DNA of 55,058 nucleotides from NCBI GenBank assembly GCA_902500825.1, contig CABVRX010000026.1, positions 1 through 55,058 on the forward strand. Direction: 5' to 3'. This DNA comes from an uncultured Nitrospira sp. Its GTDB lineage: Bacteria > Nitrospirota > Nitrospiria > Nitrospirales > Nitrospiraceae. This document shows positions 9,099-18,398 of the stretch, in pieces. The first letter of the stretch is position 1. Each line of letters starts with the position of its first letter. The translations under genes and the position numbers were made by a program. Below the pieces are notes generated by a model. That model searched no databases and was not told the origin of the DNA. It saw nothing but the letters and a program-made list of their open reading frames with translations.

Positions 9099-9752
9099 CT
9101 AGTTGGGAAAAGCCGAGGGGTTACGGGGTGGTTCATTCAGCGCCGGCCTCAGAACCTTGAGCACTTCCTCCACAATGACCTCGTAGCCTTCCTTGGTTGG
9201 GTGAATGCCGTCAGCCTGATTCAACGAGGACGAGCCGCCTACGCCTTCAAGGAAGAAAGGAATCAAGGCAAGCCTGAACTCTTTGGCCAGTAAATGGTAC
9301 ATGGCTTCGAAGCTCGCCGTGTAGTCCTGTCCGTAATTCGGCGGCAACTTCATTCCCGCTAACACAACCGTTGTACCGGCCTCCTGCAACTGTCGGATGA
9401 TCTGACGAAGGTTGCTTTTTGTTTGATCAACAGGGAGCCCACGAAGCCCATCGTTCGCACCCAATTCGAGAATCACCAGCTCAGGCTTGTTGTTTAAGAT
9501 CCAGGGTACACGTCGAAGTCCACCGGCCGTCGTGTCGCCGCTCACACCTGCATTGATCACCCGATAGCGGTAGCCGAGACCATCAAGTCGGTGTTGAAGT
9601 CGAGCGGGGTAGGATTCAGCGGCCTGCACCCCAAGTCCGGCAGTGAGACTATCACCAAACGCCACGATGCGAGGTCTAGTGTCCGATGCTGAGGAAAAGG
9701 CCGCTCCGGACATGAGCGACCAAAGAAGCATCAAGAAGACGAGGACGAGCAT
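9099..9752 (-). CDS. tesA: Arylesterase / acyl-CoA thioesterase I (TesA family, SGNH hydrolase)
   Basis: A 217-residue periplasmic esterase of the GDSL/SGNH family. The blocks are complete: block I FGDSLTAGLGV with the nucleophilic serine, block II GVSGDTT, block III LGANDGLRG and block V DGIHPTKEGY with the Asp-His pair. A signal peptide begins at MLVLVFLML. The frame reaches an ATG at 9839, but the hydrophobic leader starts at 9752 and the extra segment overlaps a likely promoter of the divergent operon, so I prefer 9752. The arrangement with divergent ybbA-ybbP is the same as in Escherichia coli, where tesA encodes thioesterase I / protease I / lysophospholipase L1. Confidence 0.92.
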   Translation of the reverse strand: MLVLVFLMLLWSLMSGAAFSSASDTRPRIVAFGDSLTAGLGVQAAESYPARLQHRLDGLGYRYRVINAGVSGDTTAGGLRRVPWILNNKPELVILELGANDGLRGLPVDQTKSNLRQIIRQLQEAGTTVVLAGMKLPPNYGQDYTASFEAMYHLLAKEFRLALIPFFLEGVGGSSSLNQADGIHPTKEGYEVIVEEVLKVLRPALNEPPRNPSAFPN

Positions 9753-9810
9753 GTCATGAAATCGTGTCACCGGTAATCCGAGGCATTTCTCGATCACTGA
9801 CTCTGTACAG

Positions 9811-9816
9811 TATAAT
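9811..9816 (+). promoter_or_regulatory. Possible -10 element of the ybbA-ybbP operon
   Basis: A perfect TATAAT lies 45 bases before the ybbA start, inside the divergent tesA region. The -35 is poor (TTCTCG, about 18 bases upstream), so the promoter may depend on an activator or may be fortuitous. Confidence 0.35.
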
Positions 9817-9860
9817 ATCATTCCTAGTTCTCTCATCATGAAAGGCGAACAAGGGTTTTG

Positions 9861-10637
9861 ATGATCACCGTGAAGGATGTTTCAATGGTTTTGGCGGCGG
9901 CAAGTCATTCGGTCACGATCCTGGACCGCATTACCTTTGAAATCCCGGCAAAACAGACCATGGCCATTGTGGGGCCATCAGGAAGTGGAAAGTCGACCTT
10001 ACTTGGTTTGATGGCCGGCCTCGATCAACCGACCACTGGCTCAATTCAGCTGGATGGAACAGACATCACGACCATGGGTGAGAGTCAGATGGCCCGTTTC
10101 CGGCGCGAAAAGGTGGGCTATATCTTCCAATCGTTTCATCTTATCCCGACCCTGACGGCAATCGAGAACGTCGCCGTTCCACTGGAACTCAGCGGTGTGA
10201 ATGAGGCCTGTGGTCGGGCGGCTGAATTGCTTGCTGCGGTCGGGCTGTCCGACCGTATGGAGCACTATCCGGTTCAGTTATCCGGTGGAGAACAACAACG
10301 AGTTGCGGTGGCCCGGGCTTTTGCTTGTCGACCACCTATCTTATTGGCGGATGAGCCGACGGGGAACCTCGACAGTTCTACCGGTGCCCACGTCATCGAG
10401 CTGCTGCTCTCGCTCCATCGTGACTATGGCACGACCCTCGTACTCGTGACACACGACGCAACACTGGCCTCATCGATGCAGCGTGTCCTGTCGCTCCGCG
10501 ATGGACGCCTGGAGTCCGACAGCATGCCTGCATCCTCGGAGTTTCTCAACGACTTCTCGGCAACCCTGCCAAGTACCGGGCTGGAGTCTTCCACCAATCC
10601 GTTATCTTTGGATTCCTTCTTCACCTCCGGCTCATGA
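9861..10637 (+). CDS. ybbA: ABC transporter ATP-binding protein (YbbA / LolD type)
   Basis: A 258-residue nucleotide-binding domain with all ABC motifs: Walker [11 protein letters not shown]-loop YIFQSFHL, signature LSGGEQQR, Walker [10 protein letters not shown] with the D-loop NLDS, and a switch histidine in VTHD. It belongs to the MacB/LolD subclass that energises mechanotransmission transporters. The ATG at 9861 follows AAGGG at five bases; a TTG just before it at 9858 is less likely. Its stop overlaps the permease start by four bases (ATGA), so subunits are made together. Confidence 0.93.
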   Translation: MITVKDVSMVLAAASHSVTILDRITFEIPAKQTMAIVGPSGSGKSTLLGLMAGLDQPTTGSIQLDGTDITTMGESQMARFRREKVGYIFQSFHLIPTLTAIENVAVPLELSGVNEACGRAAELLAAVGLSDRMEHYPVQLSGGEQQRVAVARAFACRPPILLADEPTGNLDSSTGAHVIELLLSLHRDYGTTLVLVTHDATLASSMQRVLSLRDGRLESDSMPASSEFLNDFSATLPSTGLESSTNPLSLDSFFTSGS

Positions 10638-13288
10638 CTTCATTCATGTTCAACATGGCGTGGCGAGAGACGCGCGCGGCATGGCGACACTTTCTCTATT
10701 TCTTGATCTGTATTGCGATCGGTGTAGGCGCGCTGACCGGGATCTCTCTTTTCGGAACGCAGGTAGAACAAGCTGTCACCAGAGAAGCGCGCGGCCTTCT
10801 TGGAGGTGATCTTGAAATCCGACTCTCGCGCCTGATGAGTGCCAAAGGCCTGGAGGTTCTGGACTCGTTGAGCGATCGTGGAGTCGCTCTCACCCACGTC
10901 AGCGAGCTTGTTGCGATGGCCGCGAGAGCCGAACCGTCCGGCGGTGGGCAGCCGACTCAAATCATTGAGCTCAAAGCCGTTGCGCCTCAGTATCCGCTGT
11001 ATGGCATGCTCAGACTGGATCCGCAGGGCGACCTAATGGATCTTCTCGGCCGGCAAACTCGCCGATGTCCAGACCGTACCTGTTTTGGAGTGGTCGTGCA
11101 GGAGTCTCTCCTGATCCGGATGGGACTCACGACGGGGGATTTACTCAGGATCGGACAAGGGCTGTTCATCATCACCGGCGTGGTCAGGACGGAACCCGAT
11201 CGCATGGCCAACGCCTTCAGCCTCGGTCCTCGAGTCATGATGTCACGAGAAGGACTTCTTTCGGCTGATCTCATCAAGGTGGGCAGCAGGATTCGTGAGC
11301 GATATTTACTAAAAATCCCAAACACTTCGGCACCTGAGCCGCTGCTCTATGAGTTGAGAGGGCGACTTGCGTCGGACTCTGCCCGCGTATCGAGCTACCG
11401 AGACGCACAGCCACAGTTGAAACAGTCGTTGGAACAACTGACCCGTTATCTTGGCTTGATTGGATTGACGGCGCTGTTTGTAGGAGGCCTGGGAGTCGCC
11501 ACATCGATTCATGCCTTTGTACGAGAAAAATTGAACACGATCGCCATTTTGAAGACAGTCGGCGCAGAGTCTCCCACGATCATCCGGACCTATGGATTAC
11601 AGGCCATGATCCTTGGGCTGGTCGGGAGTCTGGTTGGCCTAATGCTCGGTATGCTGCTCGACCAAGGACTTCCGTGGATGATTACGGCCCTGATGGCATC
11701 GGATCTCCTTGACCAATTGGGAGTCGCGAAGAATGGGATGGGCCTTACCTTCGCTCCGCTTGCAAAGGGATTGGCATTGGGCATGTTGTCCACGCTGCTC
11801 TTTGCACTTTGGCCGCTGTTGACGATCCGTGATATCAAACCGGCTCGGATCTTCCGCCGTGAAATCGCTCCACTGCCCCCAACGACACCATGGTGGCCGG
11901 CTTGGCGCGAGCTGGACTGGGTAAAACTTCTGGTATCAGTCGGAATCGGCTCGGGATTGGCGCTCTTGTCGATATGGCAGGCCGGGTCTTGGAAAGTCGG
12001 ACTGCTCTTCGTCTTGGCCTTCGCTATAGCGGTCCTGCTGTTGGGTGCTTCGGCGCGTGGGGTGCTCATAGTCCTGAAGAAATGCCCACGCCCTGAGGCT
12101 CTTGTCCTCCGTCAAGCGTGGGGCAATATCGTACGCCCGGGTAGCCACGCGGTGAGCATCACGATTGCGATCGGCATCGCCGTGATGGTCGTGACGACTG
12201 TGTCGCTCGTCGAGCGCTCGCTCCTCACACAAGTAGGCAACAATCGGCCGACCGACACCCCGACGTTTTTCTTCATCGATATCCAACCTGATCAGGCAGA
12301 AGGGATGGCTACTCTCCTGCGCCGACGGTCCAGCGATCCGAACCCTCGATTGACACCGCTGGTGCGATCCCGACTATCAGCCGTCAAGGGCGAAGCTGTG
12401 AAGTTTGAAGCGATGTCCGAGGAGGAAGAGCAGAAAGAAAAAGTCTCCCAGAAAGAAGAACGGCGGAGGAAGTGGTATCTGACACGCGAATACGTCCTGA
12501 CATTCCTCCAGGACCTTCCCAAAGACAACAAGGTCGTGCAGGGCGAGTGGTGGAAGCCGGGGCAGGTTTTTGCCAAAACGCTGATCTCGATCGAAGAGGA
12601 TGCGGCGAAACAACTCGGCCTCGTAGTCGGAGACACCGTCGAGCTCGACATCCAGGGAGTACCTATTACCGGAGAGATCAGCAGCATTCGGCAAGTGGAG
12701 TGGGGAAATTTTTCCACGAACTTCTACATGATCTTTTCGCCTGGCGCCCTCGATGGTGCGCCACATACCTATGTGGCCACCGCTCGCGTCGCTCCATCTG
12801 AAGAGGTGGCGTTACAGCAGACGGTCGTTGCATCTTTTCCAAATGTGACGGCCATCAACATGGGTGACCTTTTGGACGGTTTTGCTCGCGTGCTTGATCG
12901 ATTGTCCCTCGCCATTCGTGCTGTCGCGCTGTTCTGTGTCCTGTCGGGAGCTCTGGTTATGGCAGCGGCTCTGGCGGCGACACGCTATCGTCGCTTGTAT
13001 GAATCTGTGATTCTGAAAGCCCTGGGTGCGACTCGCAGCGTGATCGTACGTTCGTTTGCGGCCGAGTATGCGTTTCTGGGAGCGCTGGGTGGGCTACTGG
13101 GATGCGCGTTGGCCAGCATCCTGTCGTGGGCGGTCCTTGAGACCGTGTTTGACCTCTCCTGGAGCCTTCAACCAGCCGTGCTGGCCATGGGCTTTACGGC
13201 AACGATCACTCTCACCATGCTGGTCGGATTTCTCAGCACTTATCGGCTACTTGGTCAGTCACCGTTGGCGGTGCTTCGCCACGAATAG
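10634..13288 (+). CDS. ybbP: ABC transporter permease, FtsX-like (YbbP family)
   Basis: An 884-residue permease with the duplicated FtsX architecture. It has an N-terminal helix (about residues 15-35), a periplasmic domain, a block of helices around 265-480, a second large periplasmic domain, and three C-terminal helices from about residue 765. The cytoplasmic coupling motif AILKTVGAES is repeated as VILKALGATR, typical of FtsX domains. A charged segment rich in Glu and Lys (about 595-615) is unusual for the periplasmic part. It pairs with the preceding ATPase. YbbA-YbbP systems are linked to envelope lipid or hydrolase handling; substrate unknown. Confidence 0.9.
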   Translation: MTSFMFNMAWRETRAAWRHFLYFLICIAIGVGALTGISLFGTQVEQAVTREARGLLGGDLEIRLSRLMSAKGLEVLDSLSDRGVALTHVSELVAMAARAEPSGGGQPTQIIELKAVAPQYPLYGMLRLDPQGDLMDLLGRQTRRCPDRTCFGVVVQESLLIRMGLTTGDLLRIGQGLFIITGVVRTEPDRMANAFSLGPRVMMSREGLLSADLIKVGSRIRERYLLKIPNTSAPEPLLYELRGRLASDSARVSSYRDAQPQLKQSLEQLTRYLGLIGLTALFVGGLGVATSIHAFVREKLNTIAILKTVGAESPTIIRTYGLQAMILGLVGSLVGLMLGMLLDQGLPWMITALMASDLLDQLGVAKNGMGLTFAPLAKGLALGMLSTLLFALWPLLTIRDIKPARIFRREIAPLPPTTPWWPAWRELDWVKLLVSVGIGSGLALLSIWQAGSWKVGLLFVLAFAIAVLLLGASARGVLIVLKKCPRPEALVLRQAWGNIVRPGSHAVSITIAIGIAVMVVTTVSLVERSLLTQVGNNRPTDTPTFFFIDIQPDQAEGMATLLRRRSSDPNPRLTPLVRSRLSAVKGEAVKFEAMSEEEEQKEKVSQKEERRRKWYLTREYVLTFLQDLPKDNKVVQGEWWKPGQVFAKTLISIEEDAAKQLGLVVGDTVELDIQGVPITGEISSIRQVEWGNFSTNFYMIFSPGALDGAPHTYVATARVAPSEEVALQQTVVASFPNVTAINMGDLLDGFARVLDRLSLAIRAVALFCVLSGALVMAAALAATRYRRLYESVILKALGATRSVIVRSFAAEYAFLGALGGLLGCALASILSWAVLETVFDLSWSLQPAVLAMGFTATITLTMLVGFLSTYRLLGQSPLAVLRHE

Positions 13289-13322
13289 CCCTGAATCCCC
13301 ATGGGCACCGGGATGATCGACA

Positions 13323-13829
13323 CTACCGGCTTGACGGCAAGAGTTCAGACAACCAGACATCCAGGATGCGTCGAATGCGGCGCTCATCACCTCGATGAAG
13401 TCGAGTGAAGCGCAAGCCAATCGCACCATTGGCTATGGAGCGCACAACTGCCTCCTCAATCGTAACCGGGAAAGAATTGTCCGAGTACTGAAATTCCATT
13501 TCCAGTCGCGAGCCAATCCTAATTGGAGCGGTGGAACGAATTCGGCACCCACGAATCGACAAATTATCAATCACGCCCTCATACCCCACTCCGGAAGAGG
13601 GTGAGGATCGGCGAGATTTAAACCAGACCGGGAACGAGACCTCGACACGCTCAAAACTACGACGGGGGTTGGGGGTGCGTCGCCCGAGGAAGGTTCGAAA
13701 GCGATTCGCGCAGAGCTGGCACCGAAACGGATAAATGGTCAGACCGCTCAGGAGAACGTCAGGAATAGATTTTCTGTGGGCGAGCCGAATTTTGCTCGCC
13801 CCGCAAGCCGGACAACGGAGGTCTGACAT
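13323..13829 (-). CDS. Zinc-ribbon plus PilZ domain protein
   Basis: A 168-residue cytoplasmic protein with two parts. The N-terminus carries two cysteine pairs, CPAC and CQLC, about 27 residues apart, which form a zinc ribbon. The rest is a PilZ domain: the arginine motif in RRSFERVEV and the DNLSIRGCRI segment (D/N-x-S-x-x-G) are exactly the c-di-GMP contacts, and GLRF closes the barrel. It probably senses c-di-GMP and passes the signal through the zinc ribbon. I prefer the ATG at 13829 (MSDLRC) to 13880, since the cysteine pair follows directly. It ends 34 bases from the convergent ybbP. Confidence 0.85.
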   Translation of the reverse strand: MSDLRCPACGASKIRLAHRKSIPDVLLSGLTIYPFRCQLCANRFRTFLGRRTPNPRRSFERVEVSFPVWFKSRRSSPSSGVGYEGVIDNLSIRGCRIRSTAPIRIGSRLEMEFQYSDNSFPVTIEEAVVRSIANGAIGLRFTRLHRGDERRIRRILDVWLSELLPSSR

Positions 13830-13907
13830 CGGATTTTCCAAATGGTGTGTTCCGTAATTGTAACGAGATGCCGTGTCCACGACAACCGAGGGAATATGCG
13901 TATCATG

Positions 13908-16652
13908 CTAATACGTACGTATGGTAAGCTGCTCCAGCGCTGCTCGAAGCGTGCCTCTTCCCCGTTCACGGAAAGAGACGGAGACACGGAGTTGTTCCAA
14001 GTACTGTTCTAGTGTTTTCCCTCCCAGATCAATCTTGCGAATAGTAAAGAATGTGCGCACATCCTGTTCGAGTTCCGGAGTGGCGAGACCGATGATTCCT
14101 CCACACATCCGCCGGAGGCCTTGCTTCGGGAACAGCCGGTCCATGTGGTCCCAATTTGCTTTTACAAAATCCCATGTGAGTTCACGGCTATACACACTCG
14201 TTAGCATGGCTCCGACGATGAAGGGCGCATCTTGTGTTCGGATTTCGCCGTTGATCGTCCGGTCCAGTGTGCGTGCGAGTAATTCCTTGTGTCGAAATGA
14301 GGCCAAGGAAAACAGGTACCGTCGTTCTTCCTGAGGGGTAGACGCCGTTCTATAGAGCTCTAAGAATTCTTCGTACCGTGCCTCATCTCCTGTATGGGCC
14401 AGAATGGCGACGAGAGCGGGCACGATATTCGAGTCGACGGCAGCTGGATCTTTGCGGTATCGTTGATAACGGTCCGCTGTCTCGTGTTGTATCGCAGCAT
14501 CATTGCCAAGCCTTCCGAGGGCGCCAAGCAGATCCCCGCGCAATTGCCGAACAAGATCCGACTCTCCAGGCCGAGGGTCCCACCCTAAATCTTTCACAGC
14601 GGGTTTCACTCGATCGCGCACAAAGGTTTCGAGGGCAGGTCGATCTTCCGGCGTGATAATCCTATTCAAAAAGGAAAATGAATCGAGCATCACCGCCCAG
14701 ACGTTCTTGTCCCGTTCATTCTTAAAATGTGCGGTGAGTCGGAGGTACTCCGGAAGTGCCATGAGTCCGGCGACTGTGATGGCCCACGCGTCACTGACGA
14801 GGGCGAACCGTTCTATGACCGCCAGATGCTCAAGACCCTGATCAAGTAGTTGTTCTAGGAGTGGAGTCTGATGGCGGACGCGGTAAAACCCATGCCCTCC
14901 TTCGTTGACAAAGACGGAGGTGACTCCAGCCGGTAGACCGACACTCATCTCTCGCTCTGTCAATAGCAGCCGGCGATGTTCCTTACGACCCCCTATGACC
15001 AGTCGGATCTGGAGGGGGATCTGCCAGAGCTGTTCGGCAGTCGACGCCTGCGCGATATAGGTGAATCGTTGCTGCGAGAGCCGCAGTTCTTGGCCATGCA
15101 CTTCTGCCATCACCAAAGGGAATCCTGGTTGAAAGATCCAGCCGTTCATCAACTCGGGAACCGGTTGGCTGGCGACCGTGCCGAGAGCCGTCCACAGATC
15201 CTTCGTATCGGCATTGTCATAGGCATGGGTGCGAAGGTATCGCCGCACACCGTCCCGGAAGATCGTGGGGCCGATATGTTGCTCCAGCATGCGAAGGACC
15301 GATGCGCCTTTTTCATAGGTCAAGATGTCGAACATGGCATCCGCATCCTTGGGGGCGCGAACTGGGTATTCGATAGGTCTGGTACTCGTCAGTCCATCGA
15401 CTGAGAACGCGGCCGCTCGTGCGACGCTGAAACTCTCCCATCGTTTCCATTCCGGTCTCCAGGCGTCGACCGCCAACATCTCCATAAAGGTCGCGAACGC
15501 TTCGTTCAACCATAGCCCGTTCCACCACGACATGGTGACCAAGTCGCCGAACCACATGTGGGCGTTTTCATGGGCCACCACGTCGGCCACGCGTTCGAGC
15601 TCGGCATGGGTTCCAGTCCGTTGATCCACGAGTAACGCCGTTTCACGGAACGTAATGGCGCCGAGGTTCTCCATCGCCCCCGACGCAAAATCTGGAATCG
15701 CCAAGAGATCGAGCTTGTCCCCAGGGTAGGGTGTGTCGTAATAGTTTTGGAAGAAATTCAACGATGCCGCCGCAATATCCTGTCCGAAAGGCGTGAGCGG
15801 CTTTTTCCCTGGGACCGTCCACAGACGAAGGGGTGTCTTGCCGACCCATACCGGCTCTGTGGCTTCCAGACAACCGACCACGAAAGCCACGAGATAGGTC
15901 GACATCTTGATGGTGTCGGCAAACCGTACCAGTTTCTTATGGTTCTCAATGGACTCCGATGTGACCGACGTGTTTGAAATTGCCGCGAGATGAGGATCGA
16001 TTACGAGCGTGGTCGCGAAGACCGCCTTAAAATCCGGTTCATCCCAACAGGGGAAGGCTCGGCGGGCATCCGTGGCTTCGAATTGTGTCGCAGCTATGGT
16101 TTGGGTGGCTCCTGAGGCATCTTTGTAGGTGCTGCGGTAAAACCCGCGGAGCTGATCGTTCAGTTGGCCATGAAAGGAAAGATGCAGCCGCCATTCGCCA
16201 GGTTGGATAGGTTCTTGAAAAGAGAGCTCAACTCGTTGTGTCTTCGGCTCCAATTCGATATAGGCCTCGATTTGTCGCTGATTCGCGCCCTCCGCCACCG
16301 CTGACTGAAGCACAAGATCGACGGCGTTCAACAGGATGGTCTGCGTAGTCTGCCTGATCGTAATCGTGATCGTCACATGGCCTGTGAACGTTGCGCCTAT
16401 GAGGTCAGGTTCAAGTCGCAGGTCATAGCGTGTTGGGATCACGTGTCGCGGAAGCCGGTACGGATCGTTGCTGCCCGGAACATCGTCAAGACTCATGTCT
16501 TCACCTTGTGGCCTGGTGGTCGTGGTGGCGTCTGCGGATTTGGACGGTATGAGTGTATACGCTATCGGGGCTGTCAGAAGGAAGCGGGCCCGTCGGCCGA
16601 AATACAATAGAATCTCCCGTCTGCTGAACGAACGCTCATTTGCTCGGGACAT
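13908..16652 (-). CDS. M1 family zinc aminopeptidase, possibly Tat-exported
   Basis: A 914-residue gluzincin aminopeptidase. The exopeptidase motif GAMENLGAITF and the zinc site HENAHMWFGD with the distal glutamate in WLNEAFATF are intact, and the C-terminal ERAP1-like domain is present. It removes N-terminal residues from peptides. The first 45 residues contain SRREILLYF and a hydrophobic run, suggestive of a Tat leader. An internal ATG at 16499 (MSLDDVP) follows AAGGTGAAG and would give a cytosolic form. The long form overlaps the end of rpiA by 17 bases, so it may be coupled to the sugar-phosphate operon. Function is secure; location is open. Confidence 0.9.
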   Translation of the reverse strand: MSRANERSFSRREILLYFGRRARFLLTAPIAYTLIPSKSADATTTTRPQGEDMSLDDVPGSNDPYRLPRHVIPTRYDLRLEPDLIGATFTGHVTITITIRQTTQTILLNAVDLVLQSAVAEGANQRQIEAYIELEPKTQRVELSFQEPIQPGEWRLHLSFHGQLNDQLRGFYRSTYKDASGATQTIAATQFEATDARRAFPCWDEPDFKAVFATTLVIDPHLAAISNTSVTSESIENHKKLVRFADTIKMSTYLVAFVVGCLEATEPVWVGKTPLRLWTVPGKKPLTPFGQDIAAASLNFFQNYYDTPYPGDKLDLLAIPDFASGAMENLGAITFRETALLVDQRTGTHAELERVADVVAHENAHMWFGDLVTMSWWNGLWLNEAFATFMEMLAVDAWRPEWKRWESFSVARAAAFSVDGLTSTRPIEYPVRAPKDADAMFDILTYEKGASVLRMLEQHIGPTIFRDGVRRYLRTHAYDNADTKDLWTALGTVASQPVPELMNGWIFQPGFPLVMAEVHGQELRLSQQRFTYIAQASTAEQLWQIPLQIRLVIGGRKEHRRLLLTEREMSVGLPAGVTSVFVNEGGHGFYRVRHQTPLLEQLLDQGLEHLAVIERFALVSDAWAITVAGLMALPEYLRLTAHFKNERDKNVWAVMLDSFSFLNRIITPEDRPALETFVRDRVKPAVKDLGWDPRPGESDLVRQLRGDLLGALGRLGNDAAIQHETADRYQRYRKDPAAVDSNIVPALVAILAHTGDEARYEEFLELYRTASTPQEERRYLFSLASFRHKELLARTLDRTINGEIRTQDAPFIVGAMLTSVYSRELTWDFVKANWDHMDRLFPKQGLRRMCGGIIGLATPELEQDVRTFFTIRKIDLGGKTLEQYLEQLRVSVSFRERGRGTLRAALEQLTIRTY

Positions 16653-17334
16653 GGAGGGTGTGAACGCCTTGCGGTGTACCGATGATCAAGACGTTCGTCC
16701 GGCCGACAAAGAGACCGGTCTCAACGACACCGGGGATGAGGTTCAGTGCCGTTTCCAGTTCACCCGGCCGATCGATGCGGTCGATATGGACATCAACGAT
16801 AAGATGACCGGCTTCGGTCTTAAACGGGGACCCGTTGCGCTCTCGTAACACGACGCGGCTTTTAGTGAGCGCTTCAATGTCACGCACAGTGCTGCCCCAC
16901 CCAAAGGGGATCACCTCGATGGGCAACGGGAAAGACCCTCCGAGCATCGGCACTTGTTTCGTGTAGTCGATCACCACAATGAATTGGTTCGCCGACGCCG
17001 AGACGATCTTTTCTTTCAAGAGCGCTCCGCCCCCGCCCTTGATCAGATTGAAGTCGGGATCGACCTGATCGGCCCCGTCGATCGCCACATCAATTTCCCA
17101 TCGATTGTCTGAATCGATGAGCGGAATGCCGGACTCTCTGGCGAGTGCCTCAGTCTCTTGCGACGTCGGCACACCTCGCAGCTTCATACCGGCACGGACT
17201 TGCTCGCCCAGCGCCGACAGAAGATGTTTCGCCGTCGACCCGGTCCCCAGACCGACGACCATACCGTCGCGAATGAATTCTAGCGCTTTGAGTGCGGCGG
17301 CTTTTTTAAGATTGTCCAGATGTTCAGGGGTCAT
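16636..17334 (-). CDS. rpiA: Ribose-5-phosphate isomerase A
   Basis: A 232-residue RpiA that interconverts ribose 5-phosphate and ribulose 5-phosphate in the pentose phosphate and Calvin-type pathways. Family motifs are clear: GLGTGSTAKH near residue 30, AIDGADQVD near 85 with the phosphate- and substrate-binding aspartates, and KGGGGALLKEK near 100 containing the catalytic-site lysines. Its start overlaps glk by four bases. Length is normal for the family. Confidence 0.95.
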   Translation of the reverse strand: MTPEHLDNLKKAAALKALEFIRDGMVVGLGTGSTAKHLLSALGEQVRAGMKLRGVPTSQETEALARESGIPLIDSDNRWEIDVAIDGADQVDPDFNLIKGGGGALLKEKIVSASANQFIVVIDYTKQVPMLGGSFPLPIEVIPFGWGSTVRDIEALTKSRVVLRERNGSPFKTEAGHLIVDVHIDRIDRPGELETALNLIPGVVETGLFVGRTNVLIIGTPQGVHTLHVPSK

Positions 17335-18398
17335 GGCGTGGGAACGATCGAGAGAGCTCCTGCGACAGACGCGGCACCGATCAAGGCAGTTTGCTGGTTC
17401 ATGATGACTTTCACCGGCATGGTACTCATCAGTTTCTTATATCGGCCTTTGTTCAAAAAGGCCTTCATGAACGTCCCATCTTGGAGCTTCGTGATGAGCT
17501 TGGGTGCAATACCGCCACCGACATACACGCCATCGAGGGAGAGCGCCTTCAAGGCAAGGTTGCCGGCTTCTGCGCCATAAATCGACGCGAAGAGATCCAG
17601 CGCTTGCTTGGCGATCTCGGCTTGCCCTTGCAATCCTGCTTGAGAAATTTCAGCGGCCGGATTACCAGCCCGGATTTTTTCCGCAAGCCACGTCGGCTCG
17701 TTTTTCTTGGTGTCGCGTAAGAACTCATAAATCGCATGTAGGCCGGGACCGGAGAGAATCCGCTCATAGCTCACGTGAAGATATTGAGTCCGGAGATACC
17801 GAAGCAGCTCGATTTCTTGATCATTATTGGGCGCAAAATCCGTATGGCCTCCCTCGGACGGCATGGGGTGATATGTTTTGCCGTCCCAGAATAAAATGCC
17901 CTCACCCAATCCAGTGCCGGCGGCAATAAGCGCAAGAGCTTGCCGTTTTTTCGGCGGATTCCCCGCATTAAGCACCTCAAGCTCGTCCGGACGCAACCAC
18001 AGAAGCCCATAGGCGGTTGCTTCCAGATCATTGAGCAACTGTACTCGCGGAATATTGAACTGTTTGGCGATGGTCCGACCGTCGATAACCCAGGGGAGAT
18101 TCGTCGTCTGGCAACGATTGTCGATAACCGGTCCTGCGATGCCAAAGCAGGCCGCCGTCAACTTCGCCGGTTCAGCAGGTGCGGCGAGCATTTCGTCTTG
18201 GTTGCCCTCTTCAGTTTCAACTGAGTCTATAGGGGATGGCCCTTTCGGCGGTGTAAGGAACTCGACGAGGATGTCTTCCAGCGATTTGTAATCACCGCTC
18301 GGAAAACTCTCCAGTCGCAATGGTTCCACTCGTTCGGTAGTCCACTCGTAGAGAGCCAGATTCGTCTTTGTCCCACCGATGTCTCCCGCGAGAATCAT
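17331..18398 (-). CDS. glk: Glucokinase (ROK-independent, Glk type)
   Basis: A 355-residue glucokinase that phosphorylates glucose with ATP. The N-terminal phosphate loop GDIGGTKTNLALYEW, the ACFGIAGPV segment, the substrate loop near LNDLEATAYG and GTGLGEGIL are all present. Relative to the usual Glk it carries a low-complexity insert of roughly 25 residues rich in Pro, Glu and Asp (about residues 52-78) just before ACFGIAGPV, probably a surface loop. It overlaps pgl upstream and rpiA downstream by four bases each, so the set is translationally coupled. Confidence 0.93.
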   Translation of the reverse strand: MILAGDIGGTKTNLALYEWTTERVEPLRLESFPSGDYKSLEDILVEFLTPPKGPSPIDSVETEEGNQDEMLAAPAEPAKLTAACFGIAGPVIDNRCQTTNLPWVIDGRTIAKQFNIPRVQLLNDLEATAYGLLWLRPDELEVLNAGNPPKKRQALALIAAGTGLGEGILFWDGKTYHPMPSEGGHTDFAPNNDQEIELLRYLRTQYLHVSYERILSGPGLHAIYEFLRDTKKNEPTWLAEKIRAGNPAAEISQAGLQGQAEIAKQALDLFASIYGAEAGNLALKALSLDGVYVGGGIAPKLITKLQDGTFMKAFLNKGRYKKLMSTMPVKVIMNQQTALIGAASVAGALSIVPTP

